This document shows, piece by piece, positions 53,054-63,556 of a DNA stretch of 64,000 nt. Every line of letters starts with the position of its first letter. Position 1 is the first letter of the stretch. Made by a program: the position numbers and the translations under genes. The notes beneath the pieces are model-generated. The model was not told the origin of the DNA. It saw nothing but the letters and a program-made list of their open reading frames with translations, and made no database searches. This stretch comes from Petrimonas sp. (lineage in GTDB: Bacteria > Bacteroidota > Bacteroidia > Bacteroidales > Dysgonomonadaceae). The stretch spans positions 1 through 64,000 of the forward strand of contig DUNG01000020.1 in assembly GCA_012839475.1 (NCBI GenBank), given 5' to 3'.

Positions 53054-55762
53054 ATGATACATTTGAAATACGTGTACCTCTGTTTATTAACTTTTTTGCT
53101 CCTTTCGATAACCGCTTTCTCGCAAGAAGAAGGTAAAGAAAATGCAAACAGTTTACAGTTAAAGGATAAAGAGGTCGATCTTTTATATGAGACCAAGAGT
53201 GAATATAGCAACATTTACTCTATCAGCCATATAAAATCAGATGATTTAAGTAAGACCACCTCTTTCAACACGAGCGACTCGTGGACAGGTAGAATAAGTG
53301 GGCTTTATTATAACAGGATAAGGGGCTTATCCTCAACCAATGAAGGTCCCGTTTTGATCTTGCTAGACGGTTTTCAAATAGATGCCGACTTTATCAACTC
53401 GATTGACATAGAAGAGATTGAGTCCGTAACTATAATGAAAGACGCCCCATCCACGGCACTATACGGGATGAGAGGAGCTAACGGAATTGTATCCGTCAAA
53501 ACTAAACGGGGCTTCGTTGGCAAACCAAAAATTCACGTTGGGGGTACGTACGGGTTGCAAACGATCACGAACAAACCCCAATATTATAACACGTACGATT
53601 ACACGGGGCTTTACAACGAAGCGTTGATGAACGATGGGTTAACCAACTTGTTTACCGAAAGACAGAGAAACAGTTATCCCAGTACAGATTGGTATAATGA
53701 AGCGGTAAATAAGGTTATCCCTTTAGCGAAAGTGGATTTCTCCGTACGTGGGGGAACGGAAAGAATAAAGTATTACGTGTACGTGAATTCTATTAATTCA
53801 AAAGGATTTTTCAAATATTCCGGTTTGACACCAGATTACTCGCTAAAAGGAAACAACACCCGGTACAATTTCAGGTCTAATTTTGATATACAGATTTTCG
53901 ACAAGACAAGCATACGTGCCGATGTAGGTGGATTTTTGCTGGACGTTCATGGGCCTCGTCACTCGAACAATGAGATTTTTAATGCACTACAAACCGTGCC
54001 ACCGATAATTCAAGGCGTTCATGAAGATGGAATTTACGGTGGAAACGCAACGTATAGAGACAATCCTCTTGCGATGATTAATAATGCCGGTTATTCTAAA
54101 AATCATCAAAGGGCGTTTAATTTTAATTTTAAATTAACGCAAGACTTAGATGTACTCGCCGAAGGGCTAAATGTAAACGGGGTAGTCAATATAAATAACT
54201 GGGGAAACTACGTGGACCGATGGGTTAAAGATTATATGACTCAGTCAAGAGCCGATGGCGAAATCACAAATTTTGGATTTGAAAGCTCGTTAAGCGCTGA
54301 ATCTTGGTTCACCCAGCTTAGAAGTATAGGGGCTGATTTTTATTTGGATTACAATAAAAAATGGGATGACTCAAAATTAAGCGCTTTATTAGGTTACCGA
54401 GTTTCTTCTCAAACGGCCAGCGGGAGAAATCAAAACATAACCCGCTTGGGTACTTACGGGAACATGTCATATTCACTTCTTGACAGGTATTTTGCCGATC
54501 TGGTTTTTGGATATAATGGCTCCCAGTACTATGCAGAAGGAAAAAGATTTGGCTTCTTCCCCGCGTTGGCATTGGGTTGGTTGATCTCCGAAGAAGATAG
54601 ATTTAACAGCGGGAAAATTGATTTACTCAAAGTAAGAGCGTCTGTTGGTTTAACAGGGTCTGATTACCTGGACGATGCCTATAAATTCATGTACTTTCAG
54701 TCATACATGTGGGGAACAGGGTACCACTTTGGAAATGATAATTCCAGTGTGGGAGGCATCGTAGAGGGTATGCCCGTTTATCCAAATGCGAAGTGGGAAA
54801 ACTCATTGAAATCGAACATCGGCGTTGATTTTGGCTGTAACAACTCTTTCAAGATCGGAATAGATATCTTCGCTGACTACAGGTACGACATCATGGTACC
54901 CCGCGATGGGGTTGTACCTGATTTAATCGGAACGGACCTACCCCTAGATAACGCTGGGAAAGTGATTAGTTATGGCATTGAGTCTACGGTAGATTACACG
55001 TATAGCATTGGCGATTTTACCACCAATGTAGGGGGTTACTTCAATTTTTATAAATCAAAGATTCTGGAAATGAATGAAATCCCCAGACCTTTTCCGTACC
55101 TTGAAAGAACGAATAGGCCTGTAGACCAATACTTTGGTTTACAACAGAATGGATTCTTTCAAGATCAAGCAGATATTGCCAATAGCCCAAAACAGTCATT
55201 TTCAAATTATACAACGGGGGACATAAAATATGTAGATCAAAACAAGGATGGAATCATTGATGATTTTGATGTGGTTGCAATCGGCAAATCTTGGTTTCCA
55301 GAAATGATATTCGCTTTAGAACCGTCAGTAAGCTACAAAAACTTCACGGTGCAAGCACTGTTTCAAGGAGTCGCAGGTAGATCCGTATATTTAAACACAA
55401 GCCAATTTTGGGGCTTTTACAACCAAATGAATATAGCTAGCAACGCAGCTGAAGGCAGGTGGACGGAAGCGACCAAGTCAAGTGCAACCATGCCAAGGTT
55501 AACCACTATGAGCAACGAGAACAATTACAGGCTAAACGACCTTTGGTTAGCTAATGGAAGTTTTCTTAAACTGAGGTATCTCGAGCTTCGGTACAACGTA
55601 AGTGCGAAACTCTTAAGCTCGCTTAACATTTCTGATGCTCAAATATTTATAAGAGGATATGATTTATTTTCATGGGACCACATTAAGAATGCTGATCCGG
55701 AAAATATAAGCGTGGTTCCATCTACCAGTCTAAAAAGCATCGGTTTTAAATTAACTTTTTAA
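53054..55762 (+). CDS. Second SusC-like transporter with reduced N-terminus
   Basis: 902-residue SusC paralogue. A signal peptide (about 1-23, ending AFSQ) runs almost directly into the plug. STN and carboxypeptidase-D-like domains are absent. The usual VVVGYGT stretch is replaced by KEVDLLYETKSEYSN, and the first plug motif is shortened (TGRISGLYYNRIRGLSS). The rest, including KDAPSTALYGMRGANGIVSV and the barrel, is intact. It is 39 bp after the first SusD gene and 11 bp before the second SusD, so all four form one operon. Without STN it cannot signal to FecR in the usual way. It may have a different cargo or act as an accessory pore. Confidence 0.9.
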   Translation: MIHLKYVYLCLLTFLLLSITAFSQEEGKENANSLQLKDKEVDLLYETKSEYSNIYSISHIKSDDLSKTTSFNTSDSWTGRISGLYYNRIRGLSSTNEGPVLILLDGFQIDADFINSIDIEEIESVTIMKDAPSTALYGMRGANGIVSVKTKRGFVGKPKIHVGGTYGLQTITNKPQYYNTYDYTGLYNEALMNDGLTNLFTERQRNSYPSTDWYNEAVNKVIPLAKVDFSVRGGTERIKYYVYVNSINSKGFFKYSGLTPDYSLKGNNTRYNFRSNFDIQIFDKTSIRADVGGFLLDVHGPRHSNNEIFNALQTVPPIIQGVHEDGIYGGNATYRDNPLAMINNAGYSKNHQRAFNFNFKLTQDLDVLAEGLNVNGVVNINNWGNYVDRWVKDYMTQSRADGEITNFGFESSLSAESWFTQLRSIGADFYLDYNKKWDDSKLSALLGYRVSSQTASGRNQNITRLGTYGNMSYSLLDRYFADLVFGYNGSQYYAEGKRFGFFPALALGWLISEEDRFNSGKIDLLKVRASVGLTGSDYLDDAYKFMYFQSYMWGTGYHFGNDNSSVGGIVEGMPVYPNAKWENSLKSNIGVDFGCNNSFKIGIDIFADYRYDIMVPRDGVVPDLIGTDLPLDNAGKVISYGIESTVDYTYSIGDFTTNVGGYFNFYKSKILEMNEIPRPFPYLERTNRPVDQYFGLQQNGFFQDQADIANSPKQSFSNYTTGDIKYVDQNKDGIIDDFDVVAIGKSWFPEMIFALEPSVSYKNFTVQALFQGVAGRSVYLNTSQFWGFYNQMNIASNAAEGRWTEATKSSATMPRLTTMSNENNYRLNDLWLANGSFLKLRYLELRYNVSAKLLSSLNISDAQIFIRGYDLFSWDHIKNADPENISVVPSTSLKSIGFKLTF

Positions 55763-55773
55763 CAATAAGAGCA

Positions 55774-57471
55774 ATGAAAAAAACGAATATATTTCTAATC
55801 CTGCTTTGTATACTAGTTTCACTGACAAATTGTGCTAACCTCGATTTCGATGAGAGAGATGCGCTAGATGAAGAACTAGTCTTTACAGGGTTTTCGTCTC
55901 AAAGAAACTTCTTGTACAACATCTATAGCAGCCTTCCAAGAATGGATAATTATTTGGATAGGGGTGCCATGCTAGCTTGCGTGACGGATGATGCGGAATA
56001 CGTGAATGATTTTTCCGCCGTTCAACGTTTCAACTCGGGCAATATCACTAAATTCTACAACCCGGATGATCAATGGAAAAACATGTACACGGGTATTAGA
56101 AAGTGTAACCTTTTCCTTGAAAAAGCAACTATTAACACCCTCGATGAATATAAAACCAACAACGATCCGGATCGAGATGGGGATCAATACTACCCCAAAC
56201 TAATCAAATCGCTGGAATACCAAAGAGCTGAAGCCAGGTTTCTAAGAGCATTTTTCTACTTTGAGCTGATTAAACGGTACGGAGGAGTACCCATTATTAA
56301 AGATTTAGGGATAGATATAGGGGCCGATGAATTTAACGTTCATAGAGACTCATTTAGTGATTGCCTGAACTTCATTATTAGTGAACTCAACGGTGTCATC
56401 CCCTTGCTACCCGTGGTACATGATAATAGTGATGGGTTACAATCTCAAACCGGTCGGGCAACAAAAGGGGCAGCCATGGCATTGAAGTCTAGAGCACTTC
56501 TCTACGCTGCCAGTCCACTTTTCAATACCTCAGGAAATACTGATTTATGGCGACAAGCCATAACAGCCGCTGATGACATACTCAAAAGCGACCTATATTC
56601 CCTCGAATCCAATTACGACGACCTTTTTCTAAAATCAAACAGCACCGAGTTAATCCTTGAAAGGCGATTAGCGGATTCTAACAACTTCGAGAGAAATAAC
56701 TATCCTATTGGATTTGATGGAGGAAACACCGGAACATGTCCATCACAAAACTTAGTCGACTCGTACGAAATGCAGAGCACTGGTCTAGGGATACACGTGG
56801 TAGGATCAGGATATAACGAGAATGATCCATACAGTGGTCGAGATCCAAGGTTCTACGCGACGATCAACTATAACAACGCACTTTGGGCTTCTCGCAATAT
56901 TGAAATTTGGCAAGGTGGCAAAGATGCGCCTCCTATTCAGAACGCAACTAAAACAGGCTATTACCTCAAAAAATACTTGAACCCTAATGTCAAGATTGGC
57001 GTCGGGGAAAATATAATTCAACGACATACATTCTATGTCTTTAGATTGGGCGAAATATACTTAAACTACGCCGAGGCAATGAATGAAGTGCATGGGCCTG
57101 AATTAGACCCGGATGGATTGGGTATGACCGCGCTAGAGGCGATAAATGTTATCAGGACAAGAGCGGGTATGCCAAATATCCCAAACGGTCTCTCGAAGGA
57201 TGCTTTTAGAAAAAGAGTTATAAATGAAAGAAGGGTTGAACTGGCTTTCGAAAATCACCGATATTGGGATGTTAAACGTTGGAAGATTGCCAACGATGTG
57301 CTTAATGAGGATTTACTGGGAATGACTATCGTGAAAACTGGAGACAACCAGTTTACCTACACGAGAAAAGTAGTAGAGCAACGATTCTTCAGTGACAAAA
57401 TGTACCTCTATCCTATTCCCTATTCCGAAACTGTGAAGACCAACCTCGAACAAAACCCGGGATGGGAATGA
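55774..57471 (+). CDS. Second SusD-like glycan-binding lipoprotein
   Basis: 565-residue RagB/SusD family lipoprotein with lipobox ending at C20 (VSLTNC). Conserved blocks are AEARFLRAFFYFELIKRYGG, then KGAAMALKSRALLYAASPLF and the C-terminal RLGEIYLNYAEAMNEVHG, followed by NERRVELAFENHRYWDVKRW. It would cap the second SusC. It is shorter and distinct from the first SusD, so the two pairs probably bind different parts or sizes of the same glycan, or different glycans. Confidence 0.94.
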   Translation: MKKTNIFLILLCILVSLTNCANLDFDERDALDEELVFTGFSSQRNFLYNIYSSLPRMDNYLDRGAMLACVTDDAEYVNDFSAVQRFNSGNITKFYNPDDQWKNMYTGIRKCNLFLEKATINTLDEYKTNNDPDRDGDQYYPKLIKSLEYQRAEARFLRAFFYFELIKRYGGVPIIKDLGIDIGADEFNVHRDSFSDCLNFIISELNGVIPLLPVVHDNSDGLQSQTGRATKGAAMALKSRALLYAASPLFNTSGNTDLWRQAITAADDILKSDLYSLESNYDDLFLKSNSTELILERRLADSNNFERNNYPIGFDGGNTGTCPSQNLVDSYEMQSTGLGIHVVGSGYNENDPYSGRDPRFYATINYNNALWASRNIEIWQGGKDAPPIQNATKTGYYLKKYLNPNVKIGVGENIIQRHTFYVFRLGEIYLNYAEAMNEVHGPELDPDGLGMTALEAINVIRTRAGMPNIPNGLSKDAFRKRVINERRVELAFENHRYWDVKRWKIANDVLNEDLLGMTIVKTGDNQFTYTRKVVEQRFFSDKMYLYPIPYSETVKTNLEQNPGWE

Positions 57472-57499
57472 TTTATCCTTAATTTTTAATCAAATAATA

Positions 57500-58300
57500 A
57501 TGAAAAAAATATTAATCTCTATTGTATTGCTCCTTTTCCTGGGTGTAAGTTGTATGAACAAAGATCAGGAAATAAAACCCTATATGGATTTACCTGGCTA
57601 CAAGCTTGTATTTAATGATGAATTCAATAACGGCATTTTAGATACAACCGTTTGGGGCTTTCATAATTTAGGCAAAAGACGTAGCGCAATCAACGTGAAA
57701 AATGCATGCTTGATTAACGAGAACGGGGAGCTTGAAATTCGGAACTGGACTGTTATCGATAACCTGGATACTGTCCATCATGCCGGTATGATTGAAACAA
57801 AAGAGAACTTTACTTTTGGGTATTACGAAGCACGTATAAAGTTCGAATTGCTACCAGGCACATGGGGTGCGTTTTGGATAATGTATAACAACTTTCAACA
57901 ACAGTTTACCGAAAATGATAATCCGAAAGAGTTAGGAACCGAAATAGATATTATTGAATACGTTCCTAAAAATAACCATTACGGGGTTCATAATTTACAC
58001 TGGAATGGTTACGGGCAATATCATAAGACTAAAGGAAGTGGGGAGTTAATGAATGGTCAATTAGAAGGATATCACGTGTACAGCTTATTGTGGACCCCCG
58101 AGGAGTATATTTTCTATATTGATGGCAAAGAGTCTTGGAGATCAAGCGACGGGATCTCACATGTACCTGAATACGTGATTCTCAGTACTGAAATACAAGA
58201 TAAAGGTTGGGCGGGCGATATACCGCTCGATGGCTACGGCAGCTTTGATGAAACGCACAATATCATGTACGTGGACTACATTCGTATCTTTCAAAAGTAA
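57500..58300 (+). CDS. GH16 endo-beta-glucanase/galactanase lipoprotein
   Basis: 266-residue lipoprotein (C18 in LGVSC) of glycoside hydrolase family 16. The domain opens GYKLVFNDEFNNGILDTTVW. Catalytic residues are in TEIDIIEY: nucleophile E148, assisting D150 and acid/base E153. This is the ExDxxE form found in laminarinase- and agarase-like members. The NLHWNGYGQYHKTKG and ESWRSSDGIS segments shape the substrate cleft. It follows the second SusD by 28 bp. Endo-cleavage of a beta-1,3- or beta-1,4-linked glucan or galactan is expected; the subfamily cannot be settled by eye. Confidence 0.9.
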   Translation: MKKILISIVLLLFLGVSCMNKDQEIKPYMDLPGYKLVFNDEFNNGILDTTVWGFHNLGKRRSAINVKNACLINENGELEIRNWTVIDNLDTVHHAGMIETKENFTFGYYEARIKFELLPGTWGAFWIMYNNFQQQFTENDNPKELGTEIDIIEYVPKNNHYGVHNLHWNGYGQYHKTKGSGELMNGQLEGYHVYSLLWTPEEYIFYIDGKESWRSSDGISHVPEYVILSTEIQDKGWAGDIPLDGYGSFDETHNIMYVDYIRIFQK

Positions 58301-58334
58301 AGATTTTTAAATCACATGTTTAAAACCTATTTTT

Positions 58335-60206
58335 ATGAAAGCTTTTATTAACTACATAAACATTCTTGGGATATCGTTATTATTTCTAAGCTGCACTTCG
58401 CGAGGAAAGACAATAGTGGTAAATTTTGATAATTCAGAAAAGAAAATTTGGGCAATTGAAGAGATTAACGCAGAACTACCTAAAGATTGGACCAATTATG
58501 AATTCCTGACTTTTGACATATATGCTACTTCACCACAACGGTTTTCGTTAGTATTACATGATGAAGCCGGGAAACGAAGAATTACAGTTTTGCCTTTTCA
58601 AAACGCATGGGTAAGGGCCTCCATCCCCCTCGTGCACTTTCAAAAAAGAAACGTAATAGGGCATGACATGGCCGCCATAGGCAAAACAGCCCTACCTGGG
58701 ATGTGTATAAATTTCACGGGAAGTGTTGGCTCCATAGAGCACATCGACTCCATTAGCTTCGAGATGAATAGACCATTGAATTCGCCAACCCTTGAAATAA
58801 AGAACGTTCGATTAACATCGCAAGCTCAAGACTCTATATTAAGCCCTATACCGTTAGTCAACAAATTTGGTCAATGGTTACCTGGTCAAAAAACAGGGAT
58901 AATTCATTCATTAGAAGAGTTAAAAACGTGCTGGGATGAAGATGATGCAAATCCAATAACTGGAAATTTTGCTTTCTCAAAATATGGGGGATTCTTAAAT
59001 AAGAAGGTACGATCAACTGGTTTTTTTAGAACAGAAAAGATAAGCAACAAATGGTGGCTGATTGATCCTGAAGGATATGTATTCTATTCGATTGGGAGTA
59101 CGGGGATCAATCCTGGAAGTGAATTCGCTAGAGTTGAAGGACGGGAATATATATATGAAGAGTTGCCTCCCCTAATTAAAGGTACCGGGAGAATACCTGA
59201 AAAGAATTCATTTTACACCTGGAATTTAACGAGAAGGTATGGTAGCGACGATTGGATGGACCAATGGATCGAAAAAACAGTCACTAGAATGGATGCATGG
59301 GGTTTTAACACGATTGCTAACTGGTCTAACGAAACCCTGTGTAAATCTCAACGTAAAGCTTACGTAAAAAACTTACGTAGCTGGGGTTTTAAGGCAGAAA
59401 CCATGGGTATGCCCGATCCCTATGATTCTGAATATGTCTCTTTTGTAGACTCACTGGCTAAAATCCAGTGTGAACCGTTAAAAAATGACCCTTACCTCAT
59501 CGGATATTTCGTGGGAAATGAGCCTCCATGGCCGGGCAGAGAAATTGAATTAACTGAAGTTATCCTTAATGGGAATAACACCCCCCTACAAACGGCATTA
59601 AAAGAACATCTAAAGGGAGGGGATACACCTGAAAGAAGAAAGGAGTTTGTATATGACACATACACAAGGTTCATTACAATCATTAATTCTGCTATAAAGA
59701 AATATGACCCCAATCACCTAAACCTGGGATTAAGGTTTGGAGGAAATCCGCCTGATGAGATTATTAAGGCCTCGGCCGCTATAGGGTTTGATGTTTTTAG
59801 CCTAAACATCTATTCATATCGTATCAACACAAAAACCCTCGAAAAAATCGATGAATTGACTGGTTTACCGATAATGATAGGTGAATTTCACTTTGGAACC
59901 CCTGGAAAAGGCTTAGCACCAGGGTTAGCACAAACAGTTAATCAAAAGGAAAGGGGTGTTGCTTATAGTTATTATGTAGAAAATGCCGCGGCTCACCCAT
60001 CCGTAGTGGGTACTCATTGGTTCCAATGGCTGGATCAACCCTCAACGGGGAGGTATGATGGCGAAAACTACAATATTGGTTTTCTTGATGTTACTGACTT
60101 GCCTCACTACGGGCTGATCACGGAAGCCATTAAAACGCATGAGAAAATTTTTGGCATTCACATGGGGCAACTACAACCAACTGACAGGCAGGCAATTACA
60201 GAGTAG
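58335..60206 (+). CDS. GH50-like (clan GH-A) glycosidase lipoprotein
   Basis: 623-residue lipoprotein (C20 in LLFLSC). An N-terminal beta-sandwich (about 25-185) precedes a TIM barrel. The probable acid/base is E396 in YFVGNEPPW and the nucleophile is E517 in IGEFHFG. The C-terminal sequence THWFQWLDQPSTGR followed by DGENYNIGFLDVTD is a hallmark of GH50 beta-agarases and their relatives. I therefore call it GH50-like. Activity may be on agar-type galactans or on another beta-glycan, since many land Bacteroidetes carry uncharacterised relatives. It is 34 bp after the GH16 gene, in the same operon. Confidence 0.75.
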   Translation: MKAFINYINILGISLLFLSCTSRGKTIVVNFDNSEKKIWAIEEINAELPKDWTNYEFLTFDIYATSPQRFSLVLHDEAGKRRITVLPFQNAWVRASIPLVHFQKRNVIGHDMAAIGKTALPGMCINFTGSVGSIEHIDSISFEMNRPLNSPTLEIKNVRLTSQAQDSILSPIPLVNKFGQWLPGQKTGIIHSLEELKTCWDEDDANPITGNFAFSKYGGFLNKKVRSTGFFRTEKISNKWWLIDPEGYVFYSIGSTGINPGSEFARVEGREYIYEELPPLIKGTGRIPEKNSFYTWNLTRRYGSDDWMDQWIEKTVTRMDAWGFNTIANWSNETLCKSQRKAYVKNLRSWGFKAETMGMPDPYDSEYVSFVDSLAKIQCEPLKNDPYLIGYFVGNEPPWPGREIELTEVILNGNNTPLQTALKEHLKGGDTPERRKEFVYDTYTRFITIINSAIKKYDPNHLNLGLRFGGNPPDEIIKASAAIGFDVFSLNIYSYRINTKTLEKIDELTGLPIMIGEFHFGTPGKGLAPGLAQTVNQKERGVAYSYYVENAAAHPSVVGTHWFQWLDQPSTGRYDGENYNIGFLDVTDLPHYGLITEAIKTHEKIFGIHMGQLQPTDRQAITE

Positions 60207-60235
60207 CCGCTCATGAAGTCTCAATTAATACAGCC

Positions 60236-63200
60236 ATGAAGATAAAAACAATAACTACCTGTGCCTTATTGTTCGTGATGATAGGGACCATTACCCCTCA
60301 AGGCACGGTCTCACTCCGAGAGCAATCAGTAACCATGCCGACTTACACCGTTGCACCCCCCGAAAAGAACCCGATATTTTTCAAGGGTGAGGCATTCCAA
60401 GGAGCGTCAAGGCATTACTACCCGTTGAAAATGAACGACCAGTACACGGGCGAGCGGGTTGAGAAGCCGTGGAAGATGGTTGTGCTGGAAAACGATTATA
60501 TTGAACTGGCCATCACCCCGGAGATAGGTGGCAAACTCTACTACGCGACAGACAAGGGCAACGATTACCACTTTGTTTACAGGAACAACGTCGTTAGACC
60601 ATCCAACATCGGGATGACCGGCGCATGGGTCTCCGGGGGTATTGAATGGTGCGTTTTACATCACCACAGGGCCTCAACGTTCCTCCCGATGAACTACACG
60701 ACAACCGAAAACAATGATGGCAGTAAAACCATCTGGGTGGGAGAGTACGAGCCAAGGCACGGCATGAGGTGGACCATCGGCATCACCCTGTTTCCCGACC
60801 GATCGTACTTCAAGGTAGATGGGAGGATTTTTAATGCCTCCCATCATACCCACTCCTTCCTGTACTGGGCTAACGTAGCTGCTCACACCAACGAAAATTA
60901 TCAAACCATATTTCCTCCAAGCGCCCAGGTGGTAACGTATCACTCTAAGACCGATTTTTCAACCTGGCCCTTTTCCACTTCCCCACATTTCGCTGGATCC
61001 GATTTTTCTGAGGGAGTGGATATAAGCTGGTGGAAGAACACCAAGAAATCCAATTCATTTTTCGTTCATGAACTCCAAAAGGATTTTATGGGAGGATACG
61101 ATCACGGTAAAAACGCGGGTACGGTCCACGTGGGCGATCATCACATCGTGAGGGGAGCTAAACTTTGGCAGTGGGGTTCCGGACCGCGGGGTCAGGCCAC
61201 GGAAGCAAGGTTAACAGAGGAGGATGGACCATACGTGGAAATAATGGTGGGTGCCTATTCCGACAATCAACCGGATTACAGCTGGATACGCCCTTATGAA
61301 GTGAAAAAGTGGGAACAATACTGGTACCCGGTCAAAGGGATACAAGGATTTAAAAATGCCAACCTGAACGGTGCCGTGAACCTGGAAGAGAGATCGGGTA
61401 ACGCCATTTTCCTCGGCTATTACGCGACACGACGCGTAGACAACGCGAAGGTGGTACTCAAGAGCCGGGACAAGGTTGTATTTGAAAAAAATGTGCGCAT
61501 TTCGCCAAATGAGCCTTTCGCGGAAACCATCACGTTAAACGGTGAATTCAAGTTGACCGACCTATACACGAACCTGGTAGATGTTGAAAACGACGAGTTG
61601 CTGGTCGACTATCAACCGGTGGAACTTGATCCGGTTGAAGAGCTTCCCAAGGAATGGGAAGGGTATCGTTCACCTGAGGAGCTCCCAACAGTAGAGGAGG
61701 TTTACCTAACGGGAAAGAGAGTAGAACAGTTTTACGCTCCCCGCGACAACGAGATGGATTGGTACCAGGAGGCGTTGAGGCGAGACCCGGGAGATATCAG
61801 AACAAACATCGCCGTTGGGAACCACTACCTCAAAAACGGCGATTACAAAAACGCCAGACGCTACTTATCAAAAGCAATTGAACGGTTAACACGAGATTAC
61901 ACCCGTCCCTCCACGTGCGAGGCCTTGTACCTTCAAGGGTTAACGCTTAAGGCCCTCGAGTTACACGACGAGGCGATCGACACGCTTTACCGTGCGACCT
62001 GGGATTACGCCTATCATTCCGCGGCTTACCTTGAATTGGCACAAATATCAACCATGAAAGGGGAATTCAACAAGGCGTTGTCTCAAATAGAGGAATCGCT
62101 TAGCACGAACACGCGAAATAACGGGGCCATCGCGCTGAAAACATCCCTGTTGAGAAGGTTAGGCCGGTATGCTCAGGCGATGGAACAAATGGAGCCAATA
62201 ATGCATGTCGATCCGCTTGATTTCAGGATACGAAACGAGTACTACCTGACTTTACAAGCATCCGGCCATGAAGAGGAGGCAAGAAGAGTGCTCGCGTCAC
62301 TCGATAGGGACATGCGCAATTTTGATGAAAACTACCTTGACCTCGCGGTTGGCTACATACGGGATGGACTGCTACAGGAAGCGAAGGATGTATTGCTCAG
62401 GTTCAACGGCTACAATCCCATGTTCGATTATCACCTCGGTTACATCGCCGATAAAAACCACCAAGAACGGGAGGCGTTACAACATTTCAAATCGGCCGCC
62501 GAAAAATCGGTAGACTACATTTTCCCACACCGCCTCGGGACCATAAAAGTGCTGGAAACAGCCCTGAAACACAACCCGAGTGATGGCAAAGCCTATTATT
62601 ACATGGGGAACATCCTGTACGAGAAACAGCCTGAAGTAGCCATAGAGCACTGGAAAAGGTCGGTAGAGAAGAATCCCGACCTGGCAGTGGCATTCAGGAA
62701 CCTGGGCATGGGGTATTACCGTCACTACCAAGATATCCCAACCGCTATCTCCTATTACGAGAAAGCCATCGAGGTCACCAAGGATGAAGCCATCTACTAC
62801 ACCGAGTTAGACGATCTCTATGAACTGAGTAACGCACCCGTTGAAAAACGATTGAAGCTGTTCCAGGGACAAAACGAGGTGGTCAAACAGCGGGATGATG
62901 CCTTTATCAGGCAGATCGCGGTACTCACGCTGGCGGGCTTACCGGACAGGGCTGTCGAGTATTTAAAGGGTATGGAATTCGCTTACCGCGAGGGTTCATC
63001 AAGGGTCAGGGAGACCACTATTGATGCCCAATTAATGCTGGGCAAAAAGCACTTGAACGATAACGCCCCCGACAAGGCACTGGCATGTTTCCTTGATGCC
63101 CAAATACCGGAAGAGGAAGCCGGTAGCTCTCGGATGGGTAGCAGGGAGATCCAGGTCAACTATTATATTGGCTTGGCCCACGAGGCGTTGGGAGATAACG

Positions 63201-63556
63201 CCACGGCCAGGAAGTACTTCACGGATGCAGCTGAACAAACAGTCGGACGAATCGATGTGACGAGCTATTACCAAGGCTTGAGTTACCTGAAACTGAATGA
63301 TCGTGCCCATGCCACTGAAATCTTTGATGCGATGATCGAAGAGGCCAACCAGCAACTGACCACGGAAGTATCAAACGTTGGCTTGAAGTTTGGAGAGATG
63401 GAAGCTGAAAAAGTCAGACAATCGAGATACCAAACAATCAGGGGGTTAGGGTATAAAGGGAAAGGTAAAAACAGCCGCGCGAAAAGCGACTTGGAAAGCG
63501 CCGTGGAGCTATCGCACGGCAACTTGTGGGCGAAAGCCGAACTCGAAGGGATGTAA
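60236..63556 (+). CDS. DUF5107-TPR protein
   Basis: 1106-residue exported protein (signal about 1-22, MKIKTITTCALLFVMIGTIT). Residues about 45-470 match the DUF5107 layout: a beta-sandwich resembling galactose-mutarotase or GH supersandwich folds, with ELAITPEIGGKLYYATDKGN and GGIEWCVLHHHRASTFLPMN. Residues about 510-1106 are a long helical array of tetratricopeptide-type repeats (such as NIAVGNHYLKNGDYKNARRY and AYYYMGNILYEKQPEVAIEH). It is 29 bp after the GH50-like gene. A periplasmic sugar-binding or scaffold role is likely. Its base composition returns to the more GC-rich host level, unlike the SusCD-GH genes before it. Confidence 0.85.
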   Translation: MKIKTITTCALLFVMIGTITPQGTVSLREQSVTMPTYTVAPPEKNPIFFKGEAFQGASRHYYPLKMNDQYTGERVEKPWKMVVLENDYIELAITPEIGGKLYYATDKGNDYHFVYRNNVVRPSNIGMTGAWVSGGIEWCVLHHHRASTFLPMNYTTTENNDGSKTIWVGEYEPRHGMRWTIGITLFPDRSYFKVDGRIFNASHHTHSFLYWANVAAHTNENYQTIFPPSAQVVTYHSKTDFSTWPFSTSPHFAGSDFSEGVDISWWKNTKKSNSFFVHELQKDFMGGYDHGKNAGTVHVGDHHIVRGAKLWQWGSGPRGQATEARLTEEDGPYVEIMVGAYSDNQPDYSWIRPYEVKKWEQYWYPVKGIQGFKNANLNGAVNLEERSGNAIFLGYYATRRVDNAKVVLKSRDKVVFEKNVRISPNEPFAETITLNGEFKLTDLYTNLVDVENDELLVDYQPVELDPVEELPKEWEGYRSPEELPTVEEVYLTGKRVEQFYAPRDNEMDWYQEALRRDPGDIRTNIAVGNHYLKNGDYKNARRYLSKAIERLTRDYTRPSTCEALYLQGLTLKALELHDEAIDTLYRATWDYAYHSAAYLELAQISTMKGEFNKALSQIEESLSTNTRNNGAIALKTSLLRRLGRYAQAMEQMEPIMHVDPLDFRIRNEYYLTLQASGHEEEARRVLASLDRDMRNFDENYLDLAVGYIRDGLLQEAKDVLLRFNGYNPMFDYHLGYIADKNHQEREALQHFKSAAEKSVDYIFPHRLGTIKVLETALKHNPSDGKAYYYMGNILYEKQPEVAIEHWKRSVEKNPDLAVAFRNLGMGYYRHYQDIPTAISYYEKAIEVTKDEAIYYTELDDLYELSNAPVEKRLKLFQGQNEVVKQRDDAFIRQIAVLTLAGLPDRAVEYLKGMEFAYREGSSRVRETTIDAQLMLGKKHLNDNAPDKALACFLDAQIPEEEAGSSRMGSREIQVNYYIGLAHEALGDNATARKYFTDAAEQTVGRIDVTSYYQGLSYLKLNDRAHATEIFDAMIEEANQQLTTEVSNVGLKFGEMEAEKVRQSRYQTIRGLGYKGKGKNSRAKSDLESAVELSHGNLWAKAELEGM

